A stretch of DNA of 64,000 nucleotides from Phenylobacterium sp. GTDB taxonomy: Bacteria; Pseudomonadota; Alphaproteobacteria; Caulobacterales; Caulobacteraceae. Made by a program: the position numbers and the translations under genes. The notes under the pieces were generated by a model. The model had not been told where the DNA came from. It did no database searches and saw nothing but the letters and a program-made list of their open reading frames with translations. The stretch covers positions 1 through 64,000 of the forward strand of contig NZ_JAUXVZ010000029.1 of NCBI RefSeq assembly GCF_030680185.1, read 5' to 3'. Positions 1-8,889 of the stretch are shown piece after piece. Each line of letters starts with the position of its first letter. Positions within the stretch are counted from its first letter, which is position 1.

Positions 1-201
1 GTGCGCGGTGTTGATCGTGATCCCGCGGGCCTTCTCTTCCGGCGCCGCATCGATCTCGTCGTACTTCTTCGCCGTCGCACCGCCAGACTTCGCCAGCGTC
101 ATCGTGATCGCCGCCGTCAACGTCGTCTTGCCATGGTCAACATGACCAATCGTGCCGATGTTGCAATGCGGCTTATTGCGTTCAAACTTCTCTTTGGCCA
201 T
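1..201 (-). CDS. tuf: Elongation factor Tu, N-terminal part (cut by window edge)
   Basis: This is the first 67 codons of EF-Tu, the GTPase that delivers aminoacyl-tRNA to the ribosome. The translation begins [20 protein letters not shown] and has the G1 P-loop GHVDHGKT at residues 19-26, followed by the switch I segment EEKARGITI. The start ATG is at 201. The rest of the gene lies beyond position 1. Two tRNA genes sit just upstream on the same strand, a common arrangement (tRNA-Tyr, tRNA-Gly, tuf) in alphaproteobacteria, so all three may share a transcript. Identification is secure; which tuf copy this is cannot be told. Confidence 0.97.
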   Translation of the reverse strand, partial: MAKEKFERNKPHCNIGTIGHVDHGKTTLTAAITMTLAKSGGATAKKYDEIDAAPEEKARGITINTAH

Positions 202-253
202 CAGGGTCCTGCCGGCGATGCGCGCGAGGCGCTCTGTAAAAGGTGTCGGTTAT

Positions 254-327
254 TGGAGCGGGTAGCGGGAATCGAACCCGCATCCTCAGCTTGGAAGGCT
301 GCTGCACTACCATTGTGCTATACCCGC
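254..327 (-). tRNA. tRNA-Gly (anticodon TCC)
   Basis: On the minus strand a 74-base cloverleaf runs from GCGGGTATAGC to CCGCTCCA, with the CCA encoded in the DNA (254-256). The anticodon loop reads CTTCCAA, giving anticodon TCC for glycine GGA codons. The T-arm has the usual GGTTCGATTCC. It lies 52 bases upstream of tuf and 47 bases downstream of tRNA-Tyr, so it is probably cotranscribed with them. Confidence 0.97.
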
Positions 328-374
328 GCCGAAGGATGCGGGGGCGCCGCAATACTCCTTTTTAAACCGAGGCG

Positions 375-460
375 TGGTGGGGGAAGTAGGACTCGAACCT
401 ACGAAGGCTAACGCCAGCGGATTTACAGTCCGCCCCCTTTGCCACTCGGGACATTCCCCC
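375..460 (-). tRNA. tRNA-Tyr (anticodon GTA)
   Basis: An 86-base minus-strand tRNA with the long variable arm expected of bacterial tRNA-Tyr. It starts GGGGGAATGTCCC and ends with an encoded CCA. The anticodon loop ACTGTAAAT gives GTA. The T-arm is GGTTCGAGTCC. It is the first gene of the apparent tRNA-Tyr, tRNA-Gly, tuf transcription unit. Confidence 0.97.
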
Positions 461-592
461 GCGCGCTCGGAACCGTCCTGAGCCCTGAACAAATTCCTTC
501 CGCTCGGGGTTGCGGCCTCTGCTAGAAGCATCGCCAACACCCCCGGAACGGGCGGAGACCTGTCCCGGCCTCAAAATGGAGCGCGTCTTATA

Positions 593-1384
593 GTGTCGTC
601 GATCCGGGAACGCAACGCGCCCCGAAACAAGCGTCGAAATGGGCGTGAAACCCCTTCCCCCACAAGGGCCGAAGCCCCCTCAGCCGCCTGGATCTGGGGC
701 TGGCACGCCATGCTGGCGGCCCTCGAAAATCCGCTCAGAGCCCCTCCGGAGCGAATCCTCGCCACCGCCGAGCGGGCCGCCGATCTGGCCAAGCGCTTTC
801 CGGATTTCGCCATCGAGGTGGCGGACGCCCAGCGCCTGAGCAATCTGCTGCCCGGCGCCGTTCACCAGGGGGTGGCCCTGCGCCCGGGCGAACTGCCCGA
901 CGTAGATCTGGAGTCCTTCGAGGCCAGGCCCGGCGCGGTGCTGTTGATGCTGGATCAGGTGACCGATCCGCAGAATGTGGGCGCCATCCTGCGTTCGGCC
1001 GCCGCCTTCGGCTGCGTCGGGGTCATCCTGCAGGATCGCAACGCACCGCAGCTGACAGGCGCTCTGGCCAAGGCCGCCGTGGGGGCGGTGGACAAGATCC
1101 CCGTGGCTCGGGTGGTGAACCTTTCCCGCGCCCTGGACGCCCTGGCCGATATGGGCTGGCGCGCCGTGGGGCTGGATGGCGAGGCCAAGGTCAATCTCGA
1201 CCAGGCCATGGACGGCGCCCCCAGCGTGCTGGTGATGGGTTCGGAGGGCGCAGGTCTCCGGCGTCTGGTGGCCGAGCATTGCGATGTGCTGGCCAAGATC
1301 CCCATGCCTGGCGGATTCGAGAGCCTGAACGTCTCGGCCGCCGCCGCCATCGCCCTCTATGAGGCCGCCCGGCCTCGCCCCTAA
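593..1384 (+). CDS. rlmB: 23S rRNA (guanosine 2'-O) methyltransferase, RlmB/TrmH (SpoU) family
   Basis: A 263-residue SPOUT methyltransferase, expected to transfer a methyl group from SAM to a ribose 2'-OH; RlmB acts on 23S rRNA G2251. A basic N-terminal tail leads into the substrate-binding domain (about residues 35-105). The three SpoU motifs follow: LDQVTDPQNVGAILRSAAAF, VMGSEGAGLR and IPMPGGFESLNVSAAAAIAL, which forms the knotted SAM site. The GTG at 593 is the furthest upstream start, and a later start is possible because the N-terminus is low complexity. RlmB is the likeliest family member; another TrmH-family rRNA or tRNA target is possible. A second family member lies at 41353-42171. 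Confidence 0.88.
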   Translation: MSSIRERNAPRNKRRNGRETPSPTRAEAPSAAWIWGWHAMLAALENPLRAPPERILATAERAADLAKRFPDFAIEVADAQRLSNLLPGAVHQGVALRPGELPDVDLESFEARPGAVLLMLDQVTDPQNVGAILRSAAAFGCVGVILQDRNAPQLTGALAKAAVGAVDKIPVARVVNLSRALDALADMGWRAVGLDGEAKVNLDQAMDGAPSVLVMGSEGAGLRRLVAEHCDVLAKIPMPGGFESLNVSAAAAIALYEAARPRP

Positions 1385-1402
1385 GGCGAAGCTTGTTCCC
1401 TT

Positions 1403-1419
1403 AAGCCGATCCCGGCTTT
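1403..1419 (+). terminator. Weak intrinsic terminator after rlmB
   Basis: A short hairpin, AAGCCG-ATCC-CGGCTT, is followed by TTGATTTC, 18 bases after the rlmB stop codon. The stem is only 6 bp and the T tract is interrupted, so termination may be partial. Confidence 0.4.
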
Positions 1420-1499
1420 GATTTCACTGTTATGTCGTGGTTTGGTTGTTAACCATAGATGCGACACTCGAAGTCGGGCACGGGTACGGGGGACGTCCC

Positions 1500-2672
1500 A
1501 TGGCGATCAGGATCTTCAGGCGGACGCTTGGCGAGCAAGGCCTCGGACTCCTAGCGACCGCGGGCCTGCTCGCCGTCGCTGGCTGCAGCGCCCCCTCGGG
1601 TCCCTCGGCCCAGAACAGCGACTATTACGCTGAAGCCCCGCCGCCCCCGCCGCCGCTGATGGGCGGGGCGCCGGGCGCGGCCGACGACGGAACCGGCCTG
1701 ATGGGCGGCCCGCCGCCCGCGCCGGGCGAGGTGTCCCAGTCGCCCCTCGAGTCGGCCCAGGCTCGCAACGAAGCCGTGGTCAGATTCCGCAGCGCCGACG
1801 GCATGCTCGTCACCACCATGCGGCCGGTGGCCAATCCCGAAGACATGGATGCCGCCGAGCGCCAGCGCGTCTATGGCGCAGCCAGCGCCGCCCGGGCCCC
1901 AGCCCCGACGGAGACGCGCGCCCGGGCCTACAGCGCCGACGCCCGCGTCGCGCCCGCCCCTCGCCCGGCCCCAACGCCCACCGTCACGCCGGCTGCGCCC
2001 CAGGTCGCCCAAAGCGTGACGCCAGCGCCCGCCCCCGCCGCGCCTGGCCCCCTCGCCAAGGCGCCCCAGCCCAAGCTCGCGCCAACGCCGGCCCCGGCTG
2101 CGCCCCCGACCACCGCCCAGGCGCCCAGCGCCGCGGTCGACGCCGAGGCCGAGGCGAAGACCGGTGAGCCGAAGACCGGCGGCCTCTTCAGCTTCCTGGA
2201 GCGGTTCAAGTTCTGGGATCGCGAGGTCACCCCGCCCGACGCCGGCGAGGCCGCCGAGCAGGCGGGCCAGGCCGCGCAACAGGCGGGCCAAATGGCTAAC
2301 CAGGCGGTCGAGGCCGCCCGCACGGCGGCCGGTGACGCCACCGCCGATCAGGATGGGTTCTCCACCCGGAACATTCTGCTGGCCCTGGCCGTCCTGGCGG
2401 GCGTCCTGATCCTGGCCGCCATCTCGCGCAACGCCACGTCGCGAAAACAGGCCCAGCGTCGCCGCCGGTTCCAGACCTATGGCTATGGCGCCGGCGAATC
2501 CAATTTCGACCGTGACGATGACCGTGGACCGGGCCTGGCCGCGCCCCTCGCCGCCGCCGCGGCGGGCGCCGTGGCCGCCACCGCCTACGCCCATCATCGG
2601 GAGAAGGCGGAGAACGAGGCCGAGGCTGGCGCCGAGACAGAGGCGCCTGCCCGAGAGCCTGAGCCCGCCTAG
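1500..2672 (+). CDS. Pro/Ala-rich lipoprotein with an internal membrane segment, function unknown
   Basis: I do not recognise this protein. From the ATG at 1500 (preceded by ACGGGGGACG) it is 390 residues. It opens with a lipoprotein signal peptide ending in the lipobox VAGC, with Cys29 as the lipidated residue. A long disordered Pro/Ala region follows, with clusters such as APPPPPPLMGG, then a Lys/Trp-containing stretch LFSFLERFKFWDRE, an Ala/Gln-rich segment, and one hydrophobic helix (NILLALAVLAGVLILAAIS, about residue 290). The C-terminus is basic and then Ala/Glu-rich. A lipid anchor plus a second membrane helix is unusual. A start at 1437 is in frame but would put the signal sequence inside the protein. 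Confidence 0.65.
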   Translation: MAIRIFRRTLGEQGLGLLATAGLLAVAGCSAPSGPSAQNSDYYAEAPPPPPPLMGGAPGAADDGTGLMGGPPPAPGEVSQSPLESAQARNEAVVRFRSADGMLVTTMRPVANPEDMDAAERQRVYGAASAARAPAPTETRARAYSADARVAPAPRPAPTPTVTPAAPQVAQSVTPAPAPAAPGPLAKAPQPKLAPTPAPAAPPTTAQAPSAAVDAEAEAKTGEPKTGGLFSFLERFKFWDREVTPPDAGEAAEQAGQAAQQAGQMANQAVEAARTAAGDATADQDGFSTRNILLALAVLAGVLILAAISRNATSRKQAQRRRRFQTYGYGAGESNFDRDDDRGPGLAAPLAAAAAGAVAATAYAHHREKAENEAEAGAETEAPAREPEPA

Positions 2673-2808
2673 AACATGAGCGCCTCTCACGCGGTAAAAC
2701 GGGATTTCAGCCATATGGAACGCGCTCTGCCGCGCCCCATAAAGATTCTATAGTCGACCTTAAGAATAGGCGTTGCGGCGGCCCTGAGCCTGTCGCATTG
2801 AGGCGGCC

Positions 2809-3537
2809 ATGTTTGAGTCATTGCTCGCCGAATACGGCCCCGCCCTAACCGCCCTCTTCCAGGTCCTTTTGATCGACCTCGTCCTGGCCGGCGACAACGC
2901 CGTCGCCGTGGGCCTGGCCGCCGGCGCCCTGCCGGCCGACCAGCGCAAGAAGGCCATCCTCTACGGCCTGATCGCCGCCGTGATCATGCGGATCGGCTTT
3001 GCGCTGATCACCACACAGCTTCTCGGCATCATCGGCCTGTTGTTCGCCGGCGGCCTCCTGCTGCTGTGGGTCTGCTGGAAGATGTGGAAGGAGCTGCGCG
3101 AGCAGGCCGTCCACGACGAGGCCGACGCCGAGGCCGTGCTCGATGGCGACCCCACCACCGAGCCCACCGCCCGGCCGGTCAAGAGCTTCCGCGCCGCCTT
3201 CATCCAGATCCTGATCGCCGACCTGTCCATGTCGCTGGACAATGTGCTGGCCGTGGCCGGCGCGGCCCGCGAGCATCCCGGCATCCTGGTCTTCGGCCTG
3301 ATCCTCTCCATCGCCCTGATGGGCGTGGCCGCCACCTACATCGCCAGCCTGCTGCACAAGTATCGGTGGATTGGCTATATTGGTCTGGCCGTCGTGCTCT
3401 ACGTCGCCCTGTCCATGGTCTGGGAAGGCCATCGCAACGCCATCGTGAAGCTCGACAATGTGGACTCCTACAACGCCGTGATGCCGGGCTTCCTGGACAT
3501 CTCGCCTGAAGAGGCGGCAGAACACCGCCTCCACTAG
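2809..3537 (+). CDS. TerC/YjbE-family integral membrane protein
   Basis: A 242-residue polytopic inner-membrane protein of the TerC family (YjbE/YkoY type), several members of which export manganese or help metalate exoenzymes. The N-terminal half carries the family signature LLIDLVLAGDNAVAVGLAAG with membrane-embedded Asp and Asn, and the same motif recurs as ILIADLSMSLDNVLAVAGAA in the second half, reflecting the internal duplication. An acidic cytoplasmic loop lies between about residues 100 and 120. The 136 bases upstream show no yybP-ykoY-like Mn riboswitch that I can recognise. A 32-base palindrome follows the stop. The substrate is inferred only. Confidence 0.85.
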   Translation: MFESLLAEYGPALTALFQVLLIDLVLAGDNAVAVGLAAGALPADQRKKAILYGLIAAVIMRIGFALITTQLLGIIGLLFAGGLLLLWVCWKMWKELREQAVHDEADAEAVLDGDPTTEPTARPVKSFRAAFIQILIADLSMSLDNVLAVAGAAREHPGILVFGLILSIALMGVAATYIASLLHKYRWIGYIGLAVVLYVALSMVWEGHRNAIVKLDNVDSYNAVMPGFLDISPEEAAEHRLH

Positions 3538-3539
3538 TC

Positions 3540-3571
3540 GGAGGGCCCGGGCGATATCGCCCGGGCCCTCC
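3540..3571. terminator. 32-base perfect palindrome, probable terminator
   Basis: The arms GGAGGGCCCGGGCGAT and ATCGCCCGGGCCCTCC are exact reverse complements with no spacer, beginning 3 bases after the terC-family stop codon. CCTTT follows on the plus strand. The very stable stem suggests a transcription terminator between the TerC gene and the DUF2157 gene, although the T tract is short. Confidence 0.6.
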
Positions 3572-3590
3572 CCTTTGGCCGGAGCGCAGT

Positions 3591-4640
3591 ATGGCGGGCT
3601 ACAAGGCGCGGCTGAGCGGGGATCTCGATCGCTGGATCGACCAGGGTCTGGTCGCGCCTGAATCCCGCCAACCCATTCTCGCCAGCGTGGCCGAGGCCCG
3701 CCGCATGGACGCCGGGGTCGCCCTGGCCGTCATGGGGGCGATCCTGGCCGGTCTCGCCGCCATCGCCTTCGTCGCCGCCAACTGGGACGTCATTCCCCGC
3801 CTGGCGCGTTTCGCCCTGATCCTCAGCGTCTTCGCGGCCACCTGTGCGGGCGCCGCCTGGGCCGCCTGGCGCGGCCGGCCCCTGGTCCGCGACGTGCTGC
3901 TGGGGGTGGCGGCGCTGATCTATGCCGGGGCCATCGGCCTGACCGGGCAGATTTTCGACCTGGCGGGCGATCCGCAGGCCGCCCTGCGGGGAGCGGGCCT
4001 GGCGGCGGCCCTGCTGGCCCTGGCCGGCCGCGCCAATGCTGCGGCCATCGCCTCGGTGGCCCTGATCGCGCTGGGCGACTTCGCAGGGCCTGAGGGCCTG
4101 TTCGGCCTCCAGCTGCGCTGGCTCGCCATCGCCGCGCCAGCCGGGGTGCTGCTGGCGCTCGCCTGGCGCAGCCGCAGCCTGGCCCATCTGGCCGGTCCGG
4201 CCATGGTCGTCGGCTGGCTGTTCGCCGCGCCGGACATCAAGCCCGAAGCCTATCTCGCCCTGGCGGCGGCCTTCGCCATCGCCGCGGGCGCCAGTCGCTG
4301 GGCCAGCGAGCGCGAGCTGCGGGCGGGCGGCGTTATCTATGCCTGGATGGCTGCCGGCGCCCTGCTCGCCTTCGCCGTAGCCGGCTTCGCCGACGAGTCC
4401 CTGGGCCTGATCCACCGCCTGGCCTGGCTGATCCTGTCGGGCGCCGTCATCGCGCTTGGCCTCCACGACCGGGCCGGCGCCGTCACCGCCGCAGGCGTGC
4501 TGGCCGCCATCGGCGCCGTCAGCACCATCCTGATGGATCTGGGCGTCAGCCTGATGACCGCCGCAGGCGTCTTCGCCGGCTGCGCCGTGCTGGCGCTGGC
4601 GGCCGGCGGCCTGCTACGCCGCAGGAGGGCCAAGGCATGA
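3591..4640 (+). CDS. DUF2157 domain-containing membrane protein
   Basis: A 349-residue protein with a soluble N-terminal segment of about 45 residues (helical, WIDQGLVAPESRQPIL) characteristic of DUF2157, followed by about ten hydrophobic helices rich in Ala, Leu and Gly. The segment FVAANWDVIPRLARFALIL is typical of the family. The function is unknown. It overlaps the next gene by 4 bases (ATGA), and DUF2157 proteins are commonly encoded with a GDYXXLXY partner, as here, so the two products probably act together at the inner membrane. Confidence 0.82.
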   Translation: MAGYKARLSGDLDRWIDQGLVAPESRQPILASVAEARRMDAGVALAVMGAILAGLAAIAFVAANWDVIPRLARFALILSVFAATCAGAAWAAWRGRPLVRDVLLGVAALIYAGAIGLTGQIFDLAGDPQAALRGAGLAAALLALAGRANAAAIASVALIALGDFAGPEGLFGLQLRWLAIAAPAGVLLALAWRSRSLAHLAGPAMVVGWLFAAPDIKPEAYLALAAAFAIAAGASRWASERELRAGGVIYAWMAAGALLAFAVAGFADESLGLIHRLAWLILSGAVIALGLHDRAGAVTAAGVLAAIGAVSTILMDLGVSLMTAAGVFAGCAVLALAAGGLLRRRRAKA

Positions 4641-5284
4641 ACCGGTTTTCGAGCCCCCGGGCCCTGGTCCTGCGCATCGGCCTCGTCGCAGCCCTGCTGA
4701 TCCTGGCCCTGATCGGCCTGCTGGTGCGCGAGGATCGCGCCCGGGCCGGCGGTCAGGAGGTCCGGCTGACCATGGAGGCGGTCGATCCCCGCAGCCTGCT
4801 CAGCGGCCACTATGCGGCCCTCCAACTGGTCGAGACCCTGCCCCAGGGCCAGGACTGCCCGCCGGACCTGGAAGCCCACTATGGCGGCGACGAGAGCTGG
4901 GTGGCCCTGTCGCCAACCGCGGACGGTCATCACCGCGTCACGGGCGCCGGCGCGAGCCGCGAAGCCGCTCTGCGTCACGGCCCCCTGGCGGTGCGCGGCA
5001 GCGCCAGCTGCCGCCAAGCATTCGCAACCCCGCCGCGGGACCCCGCCAGCGGCGAACCTCCCGAAGACGATCGCCCCCGCGAGACCGCGGTCACCCTGGA
5101 TGTCGGCGTCGACCGATTCTATGCCGACCAGGAGAAGGCTGTGGCGCTGGAAGAGGCCCTGCGGGAGGCTGGCCAGCCCGGCGGCCCGGCCGCCTTCGCC
5201 ATCGTCTCCATTGGCCAGGACGGCCGCGCCCGGCTCAAGGGCGTCGAGGTCGATGGGACCCGCGCAGACCTGAACTGGTTCTAG
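4637..5284 (+). CDS. GDYXXLXY family protein, partner of the DUF2157 protein
   Basis: A 215-residue protein with one N-terminal membrane helix (about residues 9-27) and a periplasmic domain. The region DPRSLLSGHYAALQL corresponds to the family motif GDYxxLxY, with SGHYAALQL in place of the canonical residues. A second conserved-looking part is LDVGVDRFYADQEKAVALEE, matching the FYVxEGxA-like motif of the family. It is translationally coupled to the upstream DUF2157 gene. Function unknown. Family assignment is by motif recognition. Confidence 0.78.
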   Translation: MNRFSSPRALVLRIGLVAALLILALIGLLVREDRARAGGQEVRLTMEAVDPRSLLSGHYAALQLVETLPQGQDCPPDLEAHYGGDESWVALSPTADGHHRVTGAGASREAALRHGPLAVRGSASCRQAFATPPRDPASGEPPEDDRPRETAVTLDVGVDRFYADQEKAVALEEALREAGQPGGPAAFAIVSIGQDGRARLKGVEVDGTRADLNWF

Positions 5285-5286
5285 AT

Positions 5287-6510
5287 ATGAATGCGCCCAA
5301 GCGCGACGTCGCCGTCATCGGCGGCGGGCCGGCCGGTCTCATGGCCGCCGAGACCCTGGCGGGCCAGGGCCGGTCGGTGGATGTCTATGAGCGCATGCCC
5401 AGCCTCGGCCGGCGCTTTCTCATGGCCGGGCGGGGCGGGCTGAACCTGACCCATTCCGAACCCCTGGACGACCTCATCGCCCGCTATGGCGAGGCTGCCG
5501 CGCACCTGCGCGCTTCGGTGGAGGCGTTTGACGCCCAAGCCCTCCGCGCCTGGGCCGAGGATCTGGGCCAGGAGACCTTTGTCGGCTCCAGCGGCCGGGT
5601 CTTTCCCCGCGCCCTGAAGGCCTCGCCCCTGCTGCGGGCTTGGCTCGGACGGCTGGACGCCGCCGGGGTTCGCTTTCATCTGCGCCACGACTGGACCGGC
5701 TGGAGCGCCGACGGGGCCCTGAGGTTCGCCACGCCCGCGGGCGAGGTCGAGGCCCGCCCCGCCGCCACGGTGCTGGCGCTCGGCGGCGCGAGCTGGCCAA
5801 GGCTCGGCGCCAATGGGGCCTGGGCAGGCCCCCTGGCCGAGGCCGGCGCGCCCCTTGCCCCGTTCGCCCCGGCCAATATGGGCGTGCTGACCGGCTGGAG
5901 CCCGGGCTTCGCCGCGCGCTTCGCCGGCGCGCCGCTCAAGGCGGTGGCGCTGACCTTCGGCGACCACACCGTCCGGGGTGAGGCCCTGGTGGCCGCCTAT
6001 GGCCTGGAAGGCGGCGGAGTCTACGCCCTGTCCGGCGACATCCGCCGCGCCCTGGCTAAAGGTGGCGAGGCGCAGCTCCTCATCGATTTGCGGCCGGAGA
6101 TGCGCCGGGGCGACCTGGCCTCTCGCCTCATCGGCGGCCGGGCCGGCGACAGTCTGTCCAACCGCCTGCGCAAGATGCTGAAGCTCTCGCCCGTGGAGAT
6201 CGGCCTGCTGCGCGAAGCCTTCGGCGCAGACCTGGCCCGCAGCCCCGTCGGCCTGGCGCAGGCGATCAAGGCCGTTCCTGTCACCCTGACCGGGACCGCC
6301 GGCATGGACCGCGCCATCTCCAGCGCCGGGGGGCTGAAGTTCGAGGGCCTGGACGCGCGCCTGATGGTCAAGGCGCGCCCGGGCGTCTTCGCCGCCGGCG
6401 AGATGCTGGACTGGGAGGCGCCGACCGGCGGCTATCTGCTGCAGGCCAGCTTCGCCACCGGCCGCGCTGCGGCGCTGGGCCTCAAAGCCTGGTTGGCTGA
6501 GCAAACCTAG
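5287..6510 (+). CDS. FAD-dependent flavoprotein, HI0933/BaiN family (TIGR03862-like)
   Basis: A 407-residue oxidoreductase. The N-terminal Rossmann motif [15 protein letters not shown] binds [22 protein letters not shown] is the family signature after the second strand, and the C-terminal [20 protein letters not shown] is the second FAD-contact region. Members of this family are poorly characterised; BaiN-type relatives act on steroid-like substrates, but that should not be assumed here. The gene starts 2 bases after the GDYXXLXY stop. Its TAG stop overlaps the convergent metG stop on the opposite strand through the shared palindrome CTAG. Confidence 0.85.
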   Translation: MNAPKRDVAVIGGGPAGLMAAETLAGQGRSVDVYERMPSLGRRFLMAGRGGLNLTHSEPLDDLIARYGEAAAHLRASVEAFDAQALRAWAEDLGQETFVGSSGRVFPRALKASPLLRAWLGRLDAAGVRFHLRHDWTGWSADGALRFATPAGEVEARPAATVLALGGASWPRLGANGAWAGPLAEAGAPLAPFAPANMGVLTGWSPGFAARFAGAPLKAVALTFGDHTVRGEALVAAYGLEGGGVYALSGDIRRALAKGGEAQLLIDLRPEMRRGDLASRLIGGRAGDSLSNRLRKMLKLSPVEIGLLREAFGADLARSPVGLAQAIKAVPVTLTGTAGMDRAISSAGGLKFEGLDARLMVKARPGVFAAGEMLDWEAPTGGYLLQASFATGRAAALGLKAWLAEQT

Positions 6511-8321
6511 GCCGGCTCGACCTCGGCCCCGAACCGCTCGCGCCACTCCGCCACCTGGACGTCCTCGATCTTCCGGAACAGGACGTCAGGGGCCGCGACC
6601 TTCGTGCCTGGCTGCACCGCATTCAGCAGGGCTGCGCCCTCCCCTTGCGGCCAGCGTCCGGGGAAGGCCTCGCCCACCCCGCCGGCGATCTTCTCGGCGG
6701 CGAACGGGATGAAGGGCTCGGACACCTTGGCGAACAGGGCCACCAGGTTGAGACCCGTCCGGACAGCGACGGCGGCGCGGTCCCGATCGGTCTTGATGGC
6801 GGTCCAGGGGGCGGCCTCGGTCAGGTACTGGTTGCCCAGCACCCAGAGCTGGCGCAGCGCCTGGGCCGACTTGCGCATCTCCATGGCTTCCATGAGCTCG
6901 GTCAGCTCGGCGAGCTTGGCCGATACGTCGGCGGCCAGCTTGATCTCCAGCTCGCCGGGCTCGCCGCCGTCAGGCACGACAGCCTCGAAACGGGTCTCGG
7001 TGAACTTCAGGATGCGGTTGACGAAATTGCCCAGCACATCGGCCAGGTCGGCGTTCACCTGGGTCTGGAACTGCTCCCAGGTGAAGGTGGCGTCAGACCC
7101 TTCCGGCGCATTGGCCACCACCCACCACCGCCAGTAGTCGGCGGGCAGCAGTTCGAGCGCCTGATCCATGAACACGCCGCGCTTCTGCGAGGTGGAGAAC
7201 TTGCCGCCGTAATAATCGAGCCAGTTGAAGCCCTTGAGCCGGTCCACCAGCTTCCAGGGCGCATTGTTGACCGCACGCCAGGCGCCATCGGGACCGCGCT
7301 GCTCGTTGGCCCCGATCAGGGTGCAGGGGAAGCCGACGGTATGGAAGGGCACGTTGTCCTTGCCCATGAACTCCACATAGGTGACGTCGGCCGCCAGGGG
7401 CTGGCGCCACCAGCGTTCCCACTCCGCCTCATCGGCCGCGCCCCGCCCTTCGGCCGCGGCCTTGGCGTCCGCCCACTCCCAGGTGGCGCCGATATATTCG
7501 ATGGGGGCGTCGAACCAGACGTAGAAGACCTTACCGGCCAAGCCTTCCACGTCGGGCGTGGCGCCGTCGGGATTGGGGCCCCAGTCGGCGGCGTTGACCG
7601 GCACGCCCCATTCCAGGTCGCGGGTGATGCCCCGGTCCTGCAGGCCTTCATCCAACCATTTCAGGGCGATGGAGGTGACCAGCAGCGGCCAGTCGCCCTT
7701 CTTGCCGTCGATCCAGGTCCGCAGCTTGTCTGAGAACAGGCTCTGGCGAAGGAAGAGGTGCTTGGAGGGGCGAATCTCGATGTCGTCCGAGCCCGAGACC
7801 GCCGAACGCGGCGAGATCAGGTCGGCGGGATCGAGCACCCGGGTGCAGTTCTCGCACTGGTCCCCGCGGGCGGCCGGATAGGCGCAGTGCGGACAGGTGC
7901 CGATGACGTAGCGGTCGGGCAGGAAGCGCTTGTCGGCGTTGGAATAGACCTGCTGGGTGACCTTCTCCTCGATGAAGCCGGCCTCCCACAGGGTCTGGGC
8001 GAAGCGCTGGGTGAGCTTGTGATTCTGCGGCGAGGATGAACGGCCGAAATGATCCCAGGACAGGCCGAACTTGGCGCCGAGCTCGGCCTGAACCTCATGC
8101 TGGCGGGCGCAGAAGGTCGCCGGGTCGATGCCGGCCTCAGCCGCCGCCAGCTCGGTGGGCGTGCCGTGTTCGTCGGTGGCGCAGATATAGAGGGTCTCGC
8201 GGTCCCGGGACCGCTGGAACCGCGCATAGACGTCGGCCGGCAACATGGAGCCCGCGAGCGTCCCCAGGTGCTTGATCCCGTTGATGTAGGGCAAGGCCGA
8301 GGTGATGAGGATGCGGGACAT
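6507..8321 (-). CDS. metG: Methionyl-tRNA synthetase
   Basis: A 604-residue class I aminoacyl-tRNA synthetase that charges tRNA-Met. The HIGH-type motif is HLGT at residues 18-21 and the KMSKS-type loop is KFSTSQ at about 374-379. The connective peptide carries a four-cysteine zinc knuckle (CPHC at 143-146 and CENC at 156-159), as in the E. coli-type enzyme. The anticodon-binding helical domain follows. There is no C-terminal tRNA-binding (EMAPII-like) domain, consistent with the length. The start ATG at 8321 gives the expected N-terminus [13 protein letters not shown]. Confidence 0.96.
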   Translation of the reverse strand: MSRILITSALPYINGIKHLGTLAGSMLPADVYARFQRSRDRETLYICATDEHGTPTELAAAEAGIDPATFCARQHEVQAELGAKFGLSWDHFGRSSSPQNHKLTQRFAQTLWEAGFIEEKVTQQVYSNADKRFLPDRYVIGTCPHCAYPAARGDQCENCTRVLDPADLISPRSAVSGSDDIEIRPSKHLFLRQSLFSDKLRTWIDGKKGDWPLLVTSIALKWLDEGLQDRGITRDLEWGVPVNAADWGPNPDGATPDVEGLAGKVFYVWFDAPIEYIGATWEWADAKAAAEGRGAADEAEWERWWRQPLAADVTYVEFMGKDNVPFHTVGFPCTLIGANEQRGPDGAWRAVNNAPWKLVDRLKGFNWLDYYGGKFSTSQKRGVFMDQALELLPADYWRWWVVANAPEGSDATFTWEQFQTQVNADLADVLGNFVNRILKFTETRFEAVVPDGGEPGELEIKLAADVSAKLAELTELMEAMEMRKSAQALRQLWVLGNQYLTEAAPWTAIKTDRDRAAVAVRTGLNLVALFAKVSEPFIPFAAEKIAGGVGEAFPGRWPQGEGAALLNAVQPGTKVAAPDVLFRKIEDVQVAEWRERFGAEVEPA

Positions 8322-8412
8322 GGGGCTGCCGGTCGTGTGTGAGGGGTCGTGAGGGCGGGCTTATATGGCGCCGCGTCCGGCTTGCCAAAAGCCGTGACCA
8401 GGGCGGCGCATC

Positions 8413-8796
8413 TCAGACCCGGATCGGCCCCTTGAAGATGAACAGGGCGCCAGCCGCGATCAGGCCAAAGCCGATGGCGTGGTTCCAGGTGAATCGCTCC
8501 CCCAGATAGGTCACCGAGAAGACGGCGAAGACGGCGAGCGTGATCACCTCCTGCATCGTCTTCAGTTCGGCCGGGGAATAGACGGCCCGGCCCATGCGGT
8601 TGGCGGGCACGGCCAGGCAGTACTCGAAGAAGGCGATCCCCCAGCTGACCAGGATGATGATCCACAGCGGCCGGTGCTCCACCTTCAGGTGGCCGTACCA
8701 GGCGAACGTCATGAATATGTTGGAAAACACCAGCAGAACGACAGGCGCGGCGAACGCCATCAGGGGCGTCAGCCCAGTCGCCAGGGTCGGGGGCAT
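8413..8796 (-). CDS. DUF486/DMT family small membrane protein
   Basis: A 127-residue protein with four predicted membrane helices, compatible with half of a drug/metabolite-type transporter. The sequence FSNIFMTFAWYGHLKV near the first helix and SWGIAFFEYCLAVPANRMG in the middle are typical of the DUF486 family. The C-terminal helix reads AIGFGLIAAGALFIFKGP. Substrate and role are unknown. It is a single gene between metG and the divergent polyamine transporter operon. Confidence 0.85.
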   Translation of the reverse strand: MPPTLATGLTPLMAFAAPVVLLVFSNIFMTFAWYGHLKVEHRPLWIIILVSWGIAFFEYCLAVPANRMGRAVYSPAELKTMQEVITLAVFAVFSVTYLGERFTWNHAIGFGLIAAGALFIFKGPIRV

Positions 8797-8889
8797 GGCA
8801 AGGCTCCATAACGATCGGCGCCGATTGGGCTCTTAACCCCCGCGCCATCGGCCTTATAAGCTGAGGTTGGGCTGATCAGGGAGATCGAG

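Noticed and set aside
2673..2808. Possible manganese (yybP-ykoY) riboswitch upstream of the TerC-family gene
   Set aside because: TerC relatives often have one, but I find no matching conserved loops in these 136 bases.
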